From assembly GCA_964372165.1 (NCBI GenBank), contig CAYJPT010000004.1, positions 1-39,059 on the forward strand: a stretch of DNA of 39,059 nucleotides. Reading direction: 5' to 3'. The stretch is from CAYJAD01 sp964372165. GTDB taxonomy: Bacteria > Desulfobacterota > Desulfovibrionia > Desulfovibrionales > Desulfovibrionaceae. Numbering within the stretch: the first letter of the stretch is position 1; the number at the start of each line of letters is the position of its first letter. A model generated the notes under the pieces. The model was not told where the DNA came from. It saw only the letters and a program-made list of their open reading frames with translations, and did not search any database. A program made the translations under genes and the position numbers. This document shows positions 32,171 to 39,059 of the stretch, piece by piece.

Positions 32171-32437
32171 ATGTCCAAGTCTATTTATGTTGGTAACCTT
32201 CCTTGGTCCGCAAACGAGGAACAGGTTCAGGATTTATTTGCTGAATATGGCACTGTGCTTTCAGTAAAGCTTATCAGCGACCGTGACACAGGCAGAGCAC
32301 GTGGCTTTGGTTTTGTTGAAATGGAAGATGCTGATGCAGGCGCAGCCGTTGAAGCTTTAGACAATGCGTCATTTGGCGGTCGCACACTACGTGTGAACGA
32401 AGCCAAACCTCGCGCCCCGCGTCCATCTCGCTATTAA
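32171..32437 (+). CDS. Small RRM-type RNA-binding protein
   Basis: 88 aa, a single RNA-recognition motif. RNP2 is SIYVGNLPW (residues 4-12) and RNP1 is RGFGFVEM (44-51); both carry the aromatic residues that stack on RNA. The fold is complete (beta-alpha-beta-beta-alpha-beta, ending TLRVNEAKP), followed by a short Arg/Pro tail RAPRPSRY. Proteins of this type are common in cyanobacteria and delta-proteobacteria and are thought to act as RNA chaperones; targets are unknown. GAGG lies 7 nt before the ATG. Monocistronic, with its own promoter, leader hairpin and terminator. The gene is less AT-rich than its surroundings, consistent with high expression. Confidence 0.93.
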   Translation: MSKSIYVGNLPWSANEEQVQDLFAEYGTVLSVKLISDRDTGRARGFGFVEMEDADAGAAVEALDNASFGGRTLRVNEAKPRAPRPSRY

Positions 32438-32460
32438 TTCGGTTTTAAGCGCGTTTTAAT

Positions 32461-32484
32461 GCCCCGGGTAACCGGGGCTTTTTC
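32461..32484 (+). terminator. Terminator of the RRM protein gene
   Basis: GCCCCGG and CCGGGGC form a tight 7-bp stem on a GTAA loop, followed by TTTTTC. Confidence 0.93.
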
Positions 32485-32687
32485 TTTAGTTTAATCGGCT
32501 TAAGTCAACTATCAAGGCTTGCATGCTGATATGCTTAAATAGTCGGCACTGAAAAACTATACAACCATTTATAATTGCATGTTTTATGTAGAAAAATGGC
32601 TGTAAAGATGCCAAAAGCCAAGCATGTAATGCGATTTTCTGGCATTTTTACGGCATTAATACACTTGTTTTTCAAGGCTCGACTAAG

Positions 32688-32712
32688 GAAATTTTTCTGT
32701 AAGAAAAATTTC
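32688..32712. repeat. Perfect 11-bp inverted repeat in a gene-free stretch
   Basis: GAAATTTTTCT and AGAAAAATTTC are separated by GTA. It lies in the 545-bp stretch 32485-33028, where I see no credible gene; the minus-strand frame at 32535-32765 has no ribosome site and unnatural composition. A smaller palindrome, TCTCAA-ATA-TTGAGA, is at 32849-32863 and could be an operator for the gene at 33029. Confidence 0.5.
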
Positions 32713-33028
32713 GCGCCACGTAAAATAAGCCAGAAATGAATTCCAACGAATTTTAAGCGGCACAAAATTTTATAATCAAAAATTTTTGTTGAGTAGTCAC
32801 TTAAAAAATATTATCACTTTTGAGACGTATTTATTTTTATAAGCATGTTCTCAAATATTGAGATTAGGGTTATGCTCAATTATTGTTTTAAGTCAAATTT
32901 TATAATTAACTTAGAAATAAGCCCTGTGTGAAAATTTCTTGTGTGGGGCGCTTAGATGGGAATTTGTTTTAAACTGCATTTTTAAAATACTAAATTTTTA
33001 AAAATCCTAATTATGAGGAGTTTTGACA

Positions 33029-33583
33029 ATGCTTGATCCAAAACAATGCATTTTGTATAGCGGTGGCGCTGCCGGAACAGAAACTTTTTTTGGTACCCTT
33101 GCTGAAGAGTGGGGCATTGAAGAAGTTAATTATAGCTTTGAAGGACATCAGTTACAACGTACTCGTGGCATTCGTGTGCTAACAAATGATGAGCTGGCTT
33201 TGAAAGATGTTAGCTTAACTTATGTTTCAAAGCTTATGAGTCGTGAATATACACGTGCACCACTTTTCCGTAAGGTATTACAATCCATTTGCTGGCAAGT
33301 TAGCAGTGGTGGTGAAATTGTGGTTATTGGTAACATTCAGCCAGATAATACTGTTAAAGGCGGTACTGGATGGGGTGCTGAGTTTGCAAAAATTTGTAAC
33401 AAGCCGCTTTTAGTATTTGACCAAGCACAAAAAGAATGGTTTGAGTGGGAAAAAGAAGCTTGGGTTGTAACTAAAGACCCATGTATTTTGCGCACAAATT
33501 TTACGGCTACAGGAACAAGATTTTTAGAAGACTCAGGACGCGAAGCTATTCGTGAGCTTTTTGCACGTTCTTTTTCAAAATAA
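33029..33583 (+). CDS. SLOG-like Rossmann-fold protein, unknown function
   Basis: 184 aa. It begins with a strand and glycine-rich turn, CILYSGGAAGTETFFGTLAEEWGI (residues about 6-29), and near the middle has VIGNIQPDNTVKGGTGWGAEFAKICNKPLLVFDQ, in which GTGWGAEFA followed by a strand ending in FDQ is the pattern of the second nucleotide-binding loop in SLOG/LOG-like proteins (relatives of YpsA, DprA and TRPM N-domains). Binding of a nucleotide or nucleotide-derived ligand is therefore plausible, but no substrate can be named. GAGGAG lies 8 nt before the ATG at 33029; a TTG two codons earlier is in frame. The transporter gene follows within 60 bp on the same strand. Possible operator palindrome at 32849. 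Confidence 0.6.
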   Translation: MLDPKQCILYSGGAAGTETFFGTLAEEWGIEEVNYSFEGHQLQRTRGIRVLTNDELALKDVSLTYVSKLMSREYTRAPLFRKVLQSICWQVSSGGEIVVIGNIQPDNTVKGGTGWGAEFAKICNKPLLVFDQAQKEWFEWEKEAWVVTKDPCILRTNFTATGTRFLEDSGREAIRELFARSFSK

Positions 33584-33642
33584 TTTACTATTTGGGCGAG
33601 GGTAATGTTAAATTATCCTCGCTCAAAATTTGGCAAAACTTC

Positions 33643-34569
33643 ATGCCCAATTCCCCTATTACCGATACAAAACAACCGCTCCTTGGATTTTGGGCGGCAT
33701 TTGTTGCATTCGTTATTTGGGGTGCTTTAGTTTTTTACTGGAAGCCGCTAGGTCATGTCCCACCTCTTGATACAGTTGCGCATCGTATTTTTTGGTCTTT
33801 ATTGACCATTTTACCTATTACTTTTTTCATGCATGCGTGGCTTGAAATTCGTGCAACGCTTCATGCTAAAAAAACAATGTTGCGCATATTAGTTGCAGCA
33901 TGTGTATTGTCTGTGAATTGGCTTTTGTACATTTGGGCCGTGACAAACGAGCGAATAATTGAGGCAAGCCTTGGGTATTTTATAAATCCCTTAGTTTCAG
34001 TTTTGCTAGGGCGCATATTTTTGAAAGAGAAAATGACCAGATTGCAAATTTTTGCTATTGGCATTGCTTTTTTAGGTGTTGGTTATGGCGTATGGGCATA
34101 TGGGCAAGTACCCTATGTGGGGCTTTGTCTTGCTTTTACTTTTGCTCTGTATGGGTATTGTCGCAAAACCGTTCCTGTGAGTGGTCTTTCAGGTCTTTTT
34201 CTTGAGACCTTATGCCTGTTCCCTATGGCAATAATATGGATTTTTTGGCAAGAGTTTAATTCTCCCAACTCATTTTTTGAATATTCTGCAAGTACACAGC
34301 TTTTACTTATGGGTACAGGCATAATTACCACAACTCCTTTACTATTATTTGCCATGGCAAGTAAAAATATTTCTTTAGCAAGCCTTGGCCTATTGCAATA
34401 TATTGCGCCCACACTTAAACTATTTATAGGCGTCTTTATATTTGGTGAAATAATAAGTGAATCATCAAAAGTTACACTTATTTTTGTTTGGACTGCTCTT
34501 GTCATATATTCGTGGTGCAGTATTAGGCAGTGGCATACTTTACCACATCAAAAAACAAAACGGACATAG
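33643..34569 (+). CDS. rarD: RarD-like EamA family transporter
   Basis: Integral membrane protein of 308 aa from the ATG at 33643 with ten hydrophobic helices in two EamA/DMT repeats. RarD-type hallmarks: FVIWGALVFYWKPLGHVPPLDTVAHRIFWSLL in the first two helices, SVNWLLYIWAV, ASLGYFINPLVSVLLG, ATGxITTTPLLLFA-like (GTGIITTTPLLLFAMA) and LGLLQYIAPTLKLFIGVFIFGE. RarD relatives are proposed exporters and were linked to chloramphenicol resistance; substrate unknown. An in-frame TTG at 33592 would add 17 residues, and ribosome sites are weak for both. The gene ends 3 bp before the AhbB-like gene, suggesting a shared transcript. Confidence 0.88.
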   Translation: MPNSPITDTKQPLLGFWAAFVAFVIWGALVFYWKPLGHVPPLDTVAHRIFWSLLTILPITFFMHAWLEIRATLHAKKTMLRILVAACVLSVNWLLYIWAVTNERIIEASLGYFINPLVSVLLGRIFLKEKMTRLQIFAIGIAFLGVGYGVWAYGQVPYVGLCLAFTFALYGYCRKTVPVSGLSGLFLETLCLFPMAIIWIFWQEFNSPNSFFEYSASTQLLLMGTGIITTTPLLLFAMASKNISLASLGLLQYIAPTLKLFIGVFIFGEIISESSKVTLIFVWTALVIYSWCSIRQWHTLPHQKTKRT

Positions 34570-34572
34570 ATT

Positions 34573-35052
34573 ATGGCTTATGAATTTACTGAGAAAGAAA
34601 AAACTATTTTAAGTATAGTGCAAGATAATTTACCTGATAGTGCAACTCCATATGCCGATATTGCTAGAATTGTTGGTTGTACAGAGCAAGAAGTAATTGA
34701 TTTACTATCACGTTTGGTTGATGATGGGGCAATTCGACGTTTTGGTGCAAGTATTAAGCATCAAAAAACTGGTTGGGATCATAATGCAATGGTTGCATGG
34801 ATAACCACAGAAGATGAAGTTGAAACATGTGGTAAAAAAGCAGCTACACACAGTAATATTTCGCATTGCTACTATCGCCCCTCTTCTGCCGCTGATTGGC
34901 CATATGTTTTATACACCATGATTCATGGTCGCAGTAACGAAGAATGTGAACAAGTAATTCTTGATGTACAAAAACTAACAGGGCTCAAAGAGTATGCGGT
35001 TTTGGACAGTATTCAAGAATTCAAAAAATCTTCTATGAAGTATTTTAAATAA
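34573..35052 (+). CDS. ahbB: Siroheme decarboxylase subunit (AhbB-like, Lrp/AsnC fold)
   Basis: 159 aa. The N-terminal winged helix (LSIVQDNLPDSATPYADIARIVGCTEQEVIDLLSRL) and the ligand-binding-like domain look like an Lrp/AsnC regulator, but the segments IRRFGASIKHQKTGWDHNAMVAW, ISHCYYRPSSAADWPYVLYTMIHGR and LKEYAVLDSIQEFKKSSMKYF are those of AhbA/AhbB proteins, which decarboxylate siroheme to didecarboxysiroheme in the alternative heme pathway of sulfate reducers and archaea. The two subunits are paralogs; I favour AhbB but only one is present here, and the partner must lie elsewhere. hemL follows 113 bp downstream, as expected for a heme locus. Without these features it would be misread as a transcription regulator. 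Confidence 0.85.
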   Translation: MAYEFTEKEKTILSIVQDNLPDSATPYADIARIVGCTEQEVIDLLSRLVDDGAIRRFGASIKHQKTGWDHNAMVAWITTEDEVETCGKKAATHSNISHCYYRPSSAADWPYVLYTMIHGRSNEECEQVILDVQKLTGLKEYAVLDSIQEFKKSSMKYFK

Positions 35053-35165
35053 TTATATTGACTTGACTGTGAGTCCTTATAAAGTCTTTACTCATTAAAT
35101 ATCATTAAACTCGCCATACACACAATGCTTAAATGCTTTGCTATGGTTAGTATGAAGGAAAAAAT

Positions 35166-36440
35166 ATGCAAGAAACAAAATCACAAGCACTTTTTGTAAG
35201 TGCTCAAGAGCTAATACCCGGTGGAGTAAATAGTCCAGTACGTGCATGCAAAAATGTTGATAGCATTCCACTTTTTATAAAGTCAGCTAAGGGTTGTGAG
35301 TTAATAGATGCTGATGATAATATGTATATTGATTATGTACTATCTTGGGGACCTATGATTTTGGGCCATGCACATGATGAGGTAACAGCGGCAGTAAAAG
35401 CTGCTGCTGAACGTGGTACAAGTTATGGTGCGCCTTGCGAAGATGAAGTGCTTTTAGCAAGGGAAGTGATTGATGCATTACCGTCTGTAGATATGGTGCG
35501 TATGGTAAACTCCGGAACAGAGGCTACTATGAGCGCTTTACGTTTAGCACGAGCAGTTACTTCAAGAGATAAAGTACTAAAATTTGTAGGATGCTACCAT
35601 GGGCATGCCGATTCATTTTTAGCAGCCGCTGGGTCAGGTATGGCTACTTTATCAATTCCTGGTACACCTGGCGTACCTAATTCCGTTGTGGCAGACACAC
35701 TTTTAGCAGCTTATAATGATATTGATGCCGTTAAAGAAATTTTTGCTAAGGAAGGCAAGAATATGGCAGCAGTAATTGTTGAGCCAGCTGCGGCAAATAT
35801 GGGTTTAGTGCCACCTTTGCCAAATTTTCTTGAAACTTTGCGTGAGCTTTGCACAGAGTACGGTGCATTGTTAATTTTTGATGAAGTCATCACAGGGTTT
35901 CGTTTAGCCTATGGTGGAGCACAGAGTTATTTTGGTATTGACCCTGACTTGACTACACTTGGTAAAATTATTGGTGGTGGGCTACCTGTTGGCGCATATG
36001 GCGGTAAGCGAAAATATATGCAGCGTGTTGCTCCAAGTGGTGATGTATATCAGGCCGGCACACTTTCCGGCAATCCTTTAGCTATGGCTGCAGGTCTTGC
36101 CACATTAAAAATATTAAAGGCAAGTGATTATACAAAACTTGAAGAACGGACCAAAAAATTTGCGCAAAAGATGGAGCAAATTTTAAAAGATAAAAACTTG
36201 GATGTTAACGTAGCAGCACTTGGCCCTATGTTTTGTCCATTTTTTAGTGCAAAACAAGTGCGCAATTTTGATGATGTAAAAAACACCGATACCGCGATGT
36301 TTACAAAATTTTATAAAGCGCTAAGACAAAAGGGTATTTACATTGCCCCTGCTTCCTTTGAAGCGGCAATGATGAGCTTTGTGCATACTGATGCTCACCT
36401 TGAACGCACATTAGAAGCAGTACGTAGTATCGAACTTTAG
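35166..36440 (+). CDS. hemL: Glutamate-1-semialdehyde 2,1-aminomutase
   Basis: PLP enzyme of 424 aa that makes 5-aminolevulinate, the precursor of all tetrapyrroles, by the C5 route. Signatures: LIPGGVNSPVRACK at the N-terminus, VNSGTEATMSALRLAR, GCYHGHADSFL, FDEVITGFR, and the PLP lysine Lys267 in TTLGKIIGGGLPVGAYGG, then AGTLSGNPLAMAAGL. Length is standard. AAGGAAAA lies before the ATG. Placement after the AhbB-like gene ties it to heme supply for cytochromes such as the c3 at 23400 and bacterioferritin. Confidence 0.96.
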   Translation: MQETKSQALFVSAQELIPGGVNSPVRACKNVDSIPLFIKSAKGCELIDADDNMYIDYVLSWGPMILGHAHDEVTAAVKAAAERGTSYGAPCEDEVLLAREVIDALPSVDMVRMVNSGTEATMSALRLARAVTSRDKVLKFVGCYHGHADSFLAAAGSGMATLSIPGTPGVPNSVVADTLLAAYNDIDAVKEIFAKEGKNMAAVIVEPAAANMGLVPPLPNFLETLRELCTEYGALLIFDEVITGFRLAYGGAQSYFGIDPDLTTLGKIIGGGLPVGAYGGKRKYMQRVAPSGDVYQAGTLSGNPLAMAAGLATLKILKASDYTKLEERTKKFAQKMEQILKDKNLDVNVAALGPMFCPFFSAKQVRNFDDVKNTDTAMFTKFYKALRQKGIYIAPASFEAAMMSFVHTDAHLERTLEAVRSIEL

Positions 36441-36521
36441 TTGCAAAGTAGCTTAATGTTACGAAATTTAAATCAAAGTGATTTCTCAATTTTTTAAAAT
36501 ATATAAAGGTGAAGATGCAAA

Positions 36522-37472
36522 ATGATTATAGATAAAAAGAAAGTTGTGATTGTTGGTACAGGCATGGTTGGTATGAGCTTTGCTTATGCTGCCCTAACTG
36601 ATGGTTTATGCAATGAAATGGTTTTAATTGATATTGATAAAAAAAGAGCTATGGGTGAGGCCATGGATTTAAATCATGGTTTAGCTTTTTCTGGCTCTAA
36701 TATGAAAATTTATCAAGGTGAATATGACGACTGCACCGATGCTGATATTTGTGTTATTTGTGCAGGTGTTAATCAGCAAGTTGGCGAAACACGTTTGGCA
36801 TTACTTAACAGAAATGTTGGAGTTTTTAAATCTGTGGTTGGCCCTATTGTGAAGTCTGGCTTTAAGGGTATTTTTATAGTAGCGACAAATCCTGTGGATA
36901 TAATGACAAGGGTTTGCTATGAATTATCTGGCTTTGATGCTTGCCAGGTGCTTGGTACTGGTACAACCCTTGATACAGCTCGCTTAAAATATATAATGGG
37001 TGATTATTTTTCGGTGGATCCTAGAAATGTGCATGGCTATGTTATTGGTGAGCATGGCGACAGCGAATTTGTGCCTTGGAGCCAAGCAATGATTGCAACC
37101 AAGTCAGTTTTAAGTATTTGCGAACAATCAGGTGGTGAAGCTTGCTTTAAAGAACTGGAGCGTATTGCTGATGATGTTTTGCATTCCGCTGCCAAAATTA
37201 TTGAAGCAAAACAAGCAACTTACTATGGAATAGGCATTGCCATTGTAAGAATTGTAAAAGCTATTCTCAATAATGAAAATAGTGTGTTAACTGTAAGCTC
37301 ACGCATGGATAATCAATATGGTGAAACTGGCGTTTTTGCCGGAATGCCTTGTGTTGTGAACGGTAGTGGTGCTGTGCGAATTATTGATCTTGATTTAACT
37401 GAAGAAGAAATAGCGAAATTTAAGAAATCATGCGCTATTTTAAATGAATACTATGATGGTTTAACTATTTAA
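36522..37472 (+). CDS. ldh: NAD-dependent L-lactate dehydrogenase
   Basis: 316 aa, standard length. Interconverts pyruvate and L-lactate with NADH. Rossmann loop VVIVGTGMVGMSFAYA; substrate-specificity loop NQQVGETR with Gln85 at the position that marks lactate over malate dehydrogenase and the Arg that polarises the carbonyl; NAD binding ATNPVD; catalytic region GTGTTLDTARLK; and catalytic His178 in GEHGDSEFVPW. AGGTG is about 9 nt before the ATG. Classical sulfate reducers rely largely on quinone-linked lactate dehydrogenases, so this soluble enzyme suggests a fermentative or NADH-balancing option. It sits between hemL and cbiG but is functionally unrelated to them. LarE and LarB elsewhere in the window point to lactate racemisation. 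Confidence 0.93.
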   Translation: MIIDKKKVVIVGTGMVGMSFAYAALTDGLCNEMVLIDIDKKRAMGEAMDLNHGLAFSGSNMKIYQGEYDDCTDADICVICAGVNQQVGETRLALLNRNVGVFKSVVGPIVKSGFKGIFIVATNPVDIMTRVCYELSGFDACQVLGTGTTLDTARLKYIMGDYFSVDPRNVHGYVIGEHGDSEFVPWSQAMIATKSVLSICEQSGGEACFKELERIADDVLHSAAKIIEAKQATYYGIGIAIVRIVKAILNNENSVLTVSSRMDNQYGETGVFAGMPCVVNGSGAVRIIDLDLTEEEIAKFKKSCAILNEYYDGLTI

Positions 37473-37509
37473 TTAGTTAGCACTTTTGCTATGCTAATAT
37501 GTATAAAAG

Positions 37510-37547
37510 ATTTTGTGGAGAATATATTTTCATATTCTTCACAAAAT
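37510..37547. terminator. Long hairpin after ldh
   Basis: A 16-bp stem (ATTTTGTGGAGAATAT with ATATTCTTCACAAAAT, one G-U pair) on a 6-nt loop lies 38 bp after the ldh stop. No T-run follows, and cbiG begins 18 bp later, so it may attenuate rather than stop transcription. Confidence 0.5.
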
Positions 37548-37564
37548 GCATAAGTGTATAAAAT

Positions 37565-38650
37565 ATGCCAAGTATTGCATGCTATATATTAAATTCACAT
37601 GGTTTGAACCTAGCTCATACCTTAGCAAAGAAAATGTCATTGCAAATTTATGCGCCGGAAAAATTATGCATGCAAGGTGAAATTGCTTTTGCAAGCCTGC
37701 CCAAGCTCATAGAAGAAACATTTAATAAACATAAAGCTCACATTTTTATTTGCGCAACCGGTATTGCTGTGCGTTGCATTGCGCCATATCTTAAGCACAA
37801 AAGTCTTGATCCAGCCGTCGTAGTTTGTGATGAGTTGGGGCGGTTTGCCATAAGCTTACTTTCTGGTCATTGGGGTGGGGGCAATGCACTTGCACAAAAC
37901 ATTGAAAATCAACTCACCTTAACCCACAATACTATAGCTGTTATAACAACCGCTACTGATGTACATGAATTACCAGCAATTGACGTAATGGCAAAAGAGT
38001 CGGAATGTATTATTTTAGATTGGGAAAAAGTCAAAAATATTAATGCTGCTTTTTTACGTAATGAGGAAATACATTTATATGACCCATTAGGCTTATGGAG
38101 GACATATGCAAAAAAGCTTTCAAATGCAGGAGTTAGCGTATATTCTCATTTCAACAAACTAAGTTTGAATCAACCTAGTGTAGGTATTGATTGGCGGGCA
38201 TTACCTGAGCATGCTTTACTGTTAAGGCTTTGTATTCCTGTGTTATGTATTGGTGTTGGTTGTAAGCGTGGCGCAAAAAAAGAGATAATACTTCATGCTA
38301 TTGCTGATGCAATGCAACAAGCCAACCTTGAGCCAAGGGCTTTAATGTGTTTGGCTAGTGTTGATATTAAAGGTGACGAACAGGGACTTGTGCATGCGGC
38401 ATTAGAACTTAATGTACCTTTACGTTTATTTGCAGCAGAAGACTTGGCGGAAGTTTCTTGTACAACACCATCTGCTACAGCGGCACAACTTTTTGGGGTT
38501 GAACGCATTAGCATTTGTGAGGGTGCAGCTTTGCTTGCCGCAGGTGGAGAAAATGCACATTTGCTAGTAGAAAAACGTAAATATAATCACTCTGTAACCA
38601 TAGGCATTGCTATTTCAGAAATTTATATGCCATATTTAAGGAAACGCTAA
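37565..38650 (+). CDS. cbiG: Cobalt-precorrin-5A hydrolase CbiG
   Basis: 361 aa. In anaerobic cobalamin synthesis it opens the lactone ring of cobalt-precorrin-5A and releases a two-carbon fragment as acetaldehyde. Three CbiG blocks are seen: the N-terminal domain with FICATGIAVRCIAPYLKHK and DELGRFAISLLSGHWGGGNALA, the mid linker, and the C-terminal domain with IGVGCKRGAKKEIILHAIADA, SVDIKGDEQGL, TPSATAAQLFGVERISICEGAALLAAGG. The ribosome site is poor. The final four codons and stop (38636-38650) lie in the first copy of the family A repeat array, so the C-terminal tail LRKR is encoded by the repeat; the conserved part of the protein ends before that, and function is probably intact. Confidence 0.93.
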   Translation: MPSIACYILNSHGLNLAHTLAKKMSLQIYAPEKLCMQGEIAFASLPKLIEETFNKHKAHIFICATGIAVRCIAPYLKHKSLDPAVVVCDELGRFAISLLSGHWGGGNALAQNIENQLTLTHNTIAVITTATDVHELPAIDVMAKESECIILDWEKVKNINAAFLRNEEIHLYDPLGLWRTYAKKLSNAGVSVYSHFNKLSLNQPSVGIDWRALPEHALLLRLCIPVLCIGVGCKRGAKKEIILHAIADAMQQANLEPRALMCLASVDIKGDEQGLVHAALELNVPLRLFAAEDLAEVSCTTPSATAAQLFGVERISICEGAALLAAGGENAHLLVEKRKYNHSVTIGIAISEIYMPYLRKR

Positions 38651-39059
38651 TCAACAAGTCAAAAAATATATTGTGCGTTTCCTTACAAAGTAGGCAATTA
38701 TGCCTACTTTGCACGCCGAATGAGAGCAAAAAACCACGTTTTTTTGCGTCCCATAGGGCGAATGAAGGCAGTGTGCCTTTCTGACTTATTCTGCTTGCAG
38801 AATAAATCAGCATTTCCATATAAGGAAACGCTAATCAACAAGTCAAAAAATATATTGTGCGTTTCCTTACAAAGTAGGCAATTATGCCTACTTTGCACGC
38901 CGAATGAGAGCAAAAAACCACGTTTTTTTGCGTCCCATAGGGCGAATGAAGGCAGTGTGCCTTTCTGACTTATTCTGCTTGCAGAATAAATCAGCATTTC
39001 CATATAAGGAAACGCTAATCAACAAGTCAAAAAATATATTGTGCGTTTCCTTACAAAGT
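38638..39059 (+). repeat. Tandem family A array (A3), 184-bp unit, 2.3 copies
   Basis: Copies begin at 38638, 38822 and 39006 with an exact 184-bp period; the first two are identical and the third is cut by the window edge after 54 bp. Each unit starts AAGGAAACGCTAATCAAC and ends AATCAGCATTTCCATAT. Stems in each unit: CAAAGTAGGC/GCCTACTTTG (38686-38711, perfect 10 bp), GCAAAAAAC/GTTTTTTTGC (38726-38747), TTATTCTGC/GCAGAATAA (38786-38805, perfect 9 bp), plus AAGGAAACGC/GCGTTTCCTT spanning 38638-38683. The open frames running through it in several phases are artefacts of the repeat. Confidence 0.93.

Noticed and set aside
32535..32765. A 76-aa minus-strand frame in the gap after the RRM gene
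   Set aside because: There is no ribosome site and no recognisable domain, and it crosses the perfect 11-bp inverted repeat; treated as non-coding.
34573..35052. An AsnC/Lrp transcription regulator
   Set aside because: The HQKTGWDHNAMVAW and CYYRPS..WPYVLYTMIHGR segments and the hemL neighbour indicate a siroheme decarboxylase subunit instead.
38704..39003. A 99-aa minus-strand protein made of repeats
   Set aside because: It is translation of the family A array; the same frame is not preserved in the copies at 13647 and 27414.
38638..39059. A CRISPR array or tandem genes at the right edge
   Set aside because: The period is 184 bp with identical sequence throughout; there is no short repeat with unique spacers, and the frames crossing the units lack ribosome sites and exist only because of the repeat.

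Overview
This is an AT-rich bacterial chromosome segment, most likely from a low-GC sulfate-reducing member of the Desulfovibrionales. The indicators are a periplasmic tetraheme cytochrome c3 with the CXXCH/CX4CH alternation, an AhbA/AhbB-type siroheme decarboxylase subunit next to hemL (alternative heme pathway), the anaerobic cobalamin gene cbiG, selB, a bacterioferritin with the heme-ligand Met, and a CoA-disulfide reductase-rhodanese fusion. The taxonomic call is inference from gene content; there is no rRNA or complete tRNA gene in the window.

Layout. 1-1.7 kb: the end of an XRE-type regulator, a short tandem repeat, a tRNA T-arm-like fragment, an inositol-monophosphatase-family gene and a hairpin-dense non-coding stretch; this may be the edge of an acquired segment. 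1.7-9.1 kb: secreted FG-GAP protein, RsmF-like rRNA methyltransferase, CoA-disulfide reductase-rhodanese, selB and yjbQ-type gene. 9.3-13.6 kb: tgt, a four-helix membrane protein and a divergent Hsp70-like protein in one apparent operon. 14.2-17.1 kb (minus): hisH-hisF-larE, then a secreted NTF2-like protein. 17.5-21.7 kb: bacterioferritin, PpiD-type foldase and a sigma-54 activator with a degenerate receiver. 22.3-27.3 kb: larB, cytochrome c3, a long acidic repeat protein, a possible RNA switch, a small protein, ubiE and a DUF2065 protein. 27.8-38.7 kb: polyprenyl diphosphate synthase, purL, RRM protein, SLOG-like protein, RarD-like permease, ahbB-like gene, hemL, L-lactate dehydrogenase and cbiG.

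Metabolic threads. Tetrapyrroles: hemL makes aminolevulinate, the AhbB-like protein acts on siroheme, cbiG acts in cobalamin synthesis, and c3 and bacterioferritin use the hemes. Quinone: the polyprenyl synthase and UbiE would supply menaquinone. Lactate: larE and larB make the nickel-pincer cofactor of lactate racemase and an NAD-dependent lactate dehydrogenase is present; larA and larC are not in this window.

The most unusual content is between the genes. I can align three families of short, fold-back, non-coding repeats, called A, B and C here. Family A is about 184-192 bp with inverted ends; it occurs as an internally deleted copy at 13.65 kb, as a full copy inserted inside a family C element at 27.4 kb, and as identical 184-bp tandem copies running off the right edge, where it supplies the last codons of cbiG. 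Family B (about 210-270 bp) occurs at 13.8 and 22.0 kb with an end-like fragment at 1.6 kb. Family C occurs at 23.15 kb and, split by A, at 27.35-27.70 kb. These look like miniature non-autonomous mobile elements; I see no transposase gene in the window.
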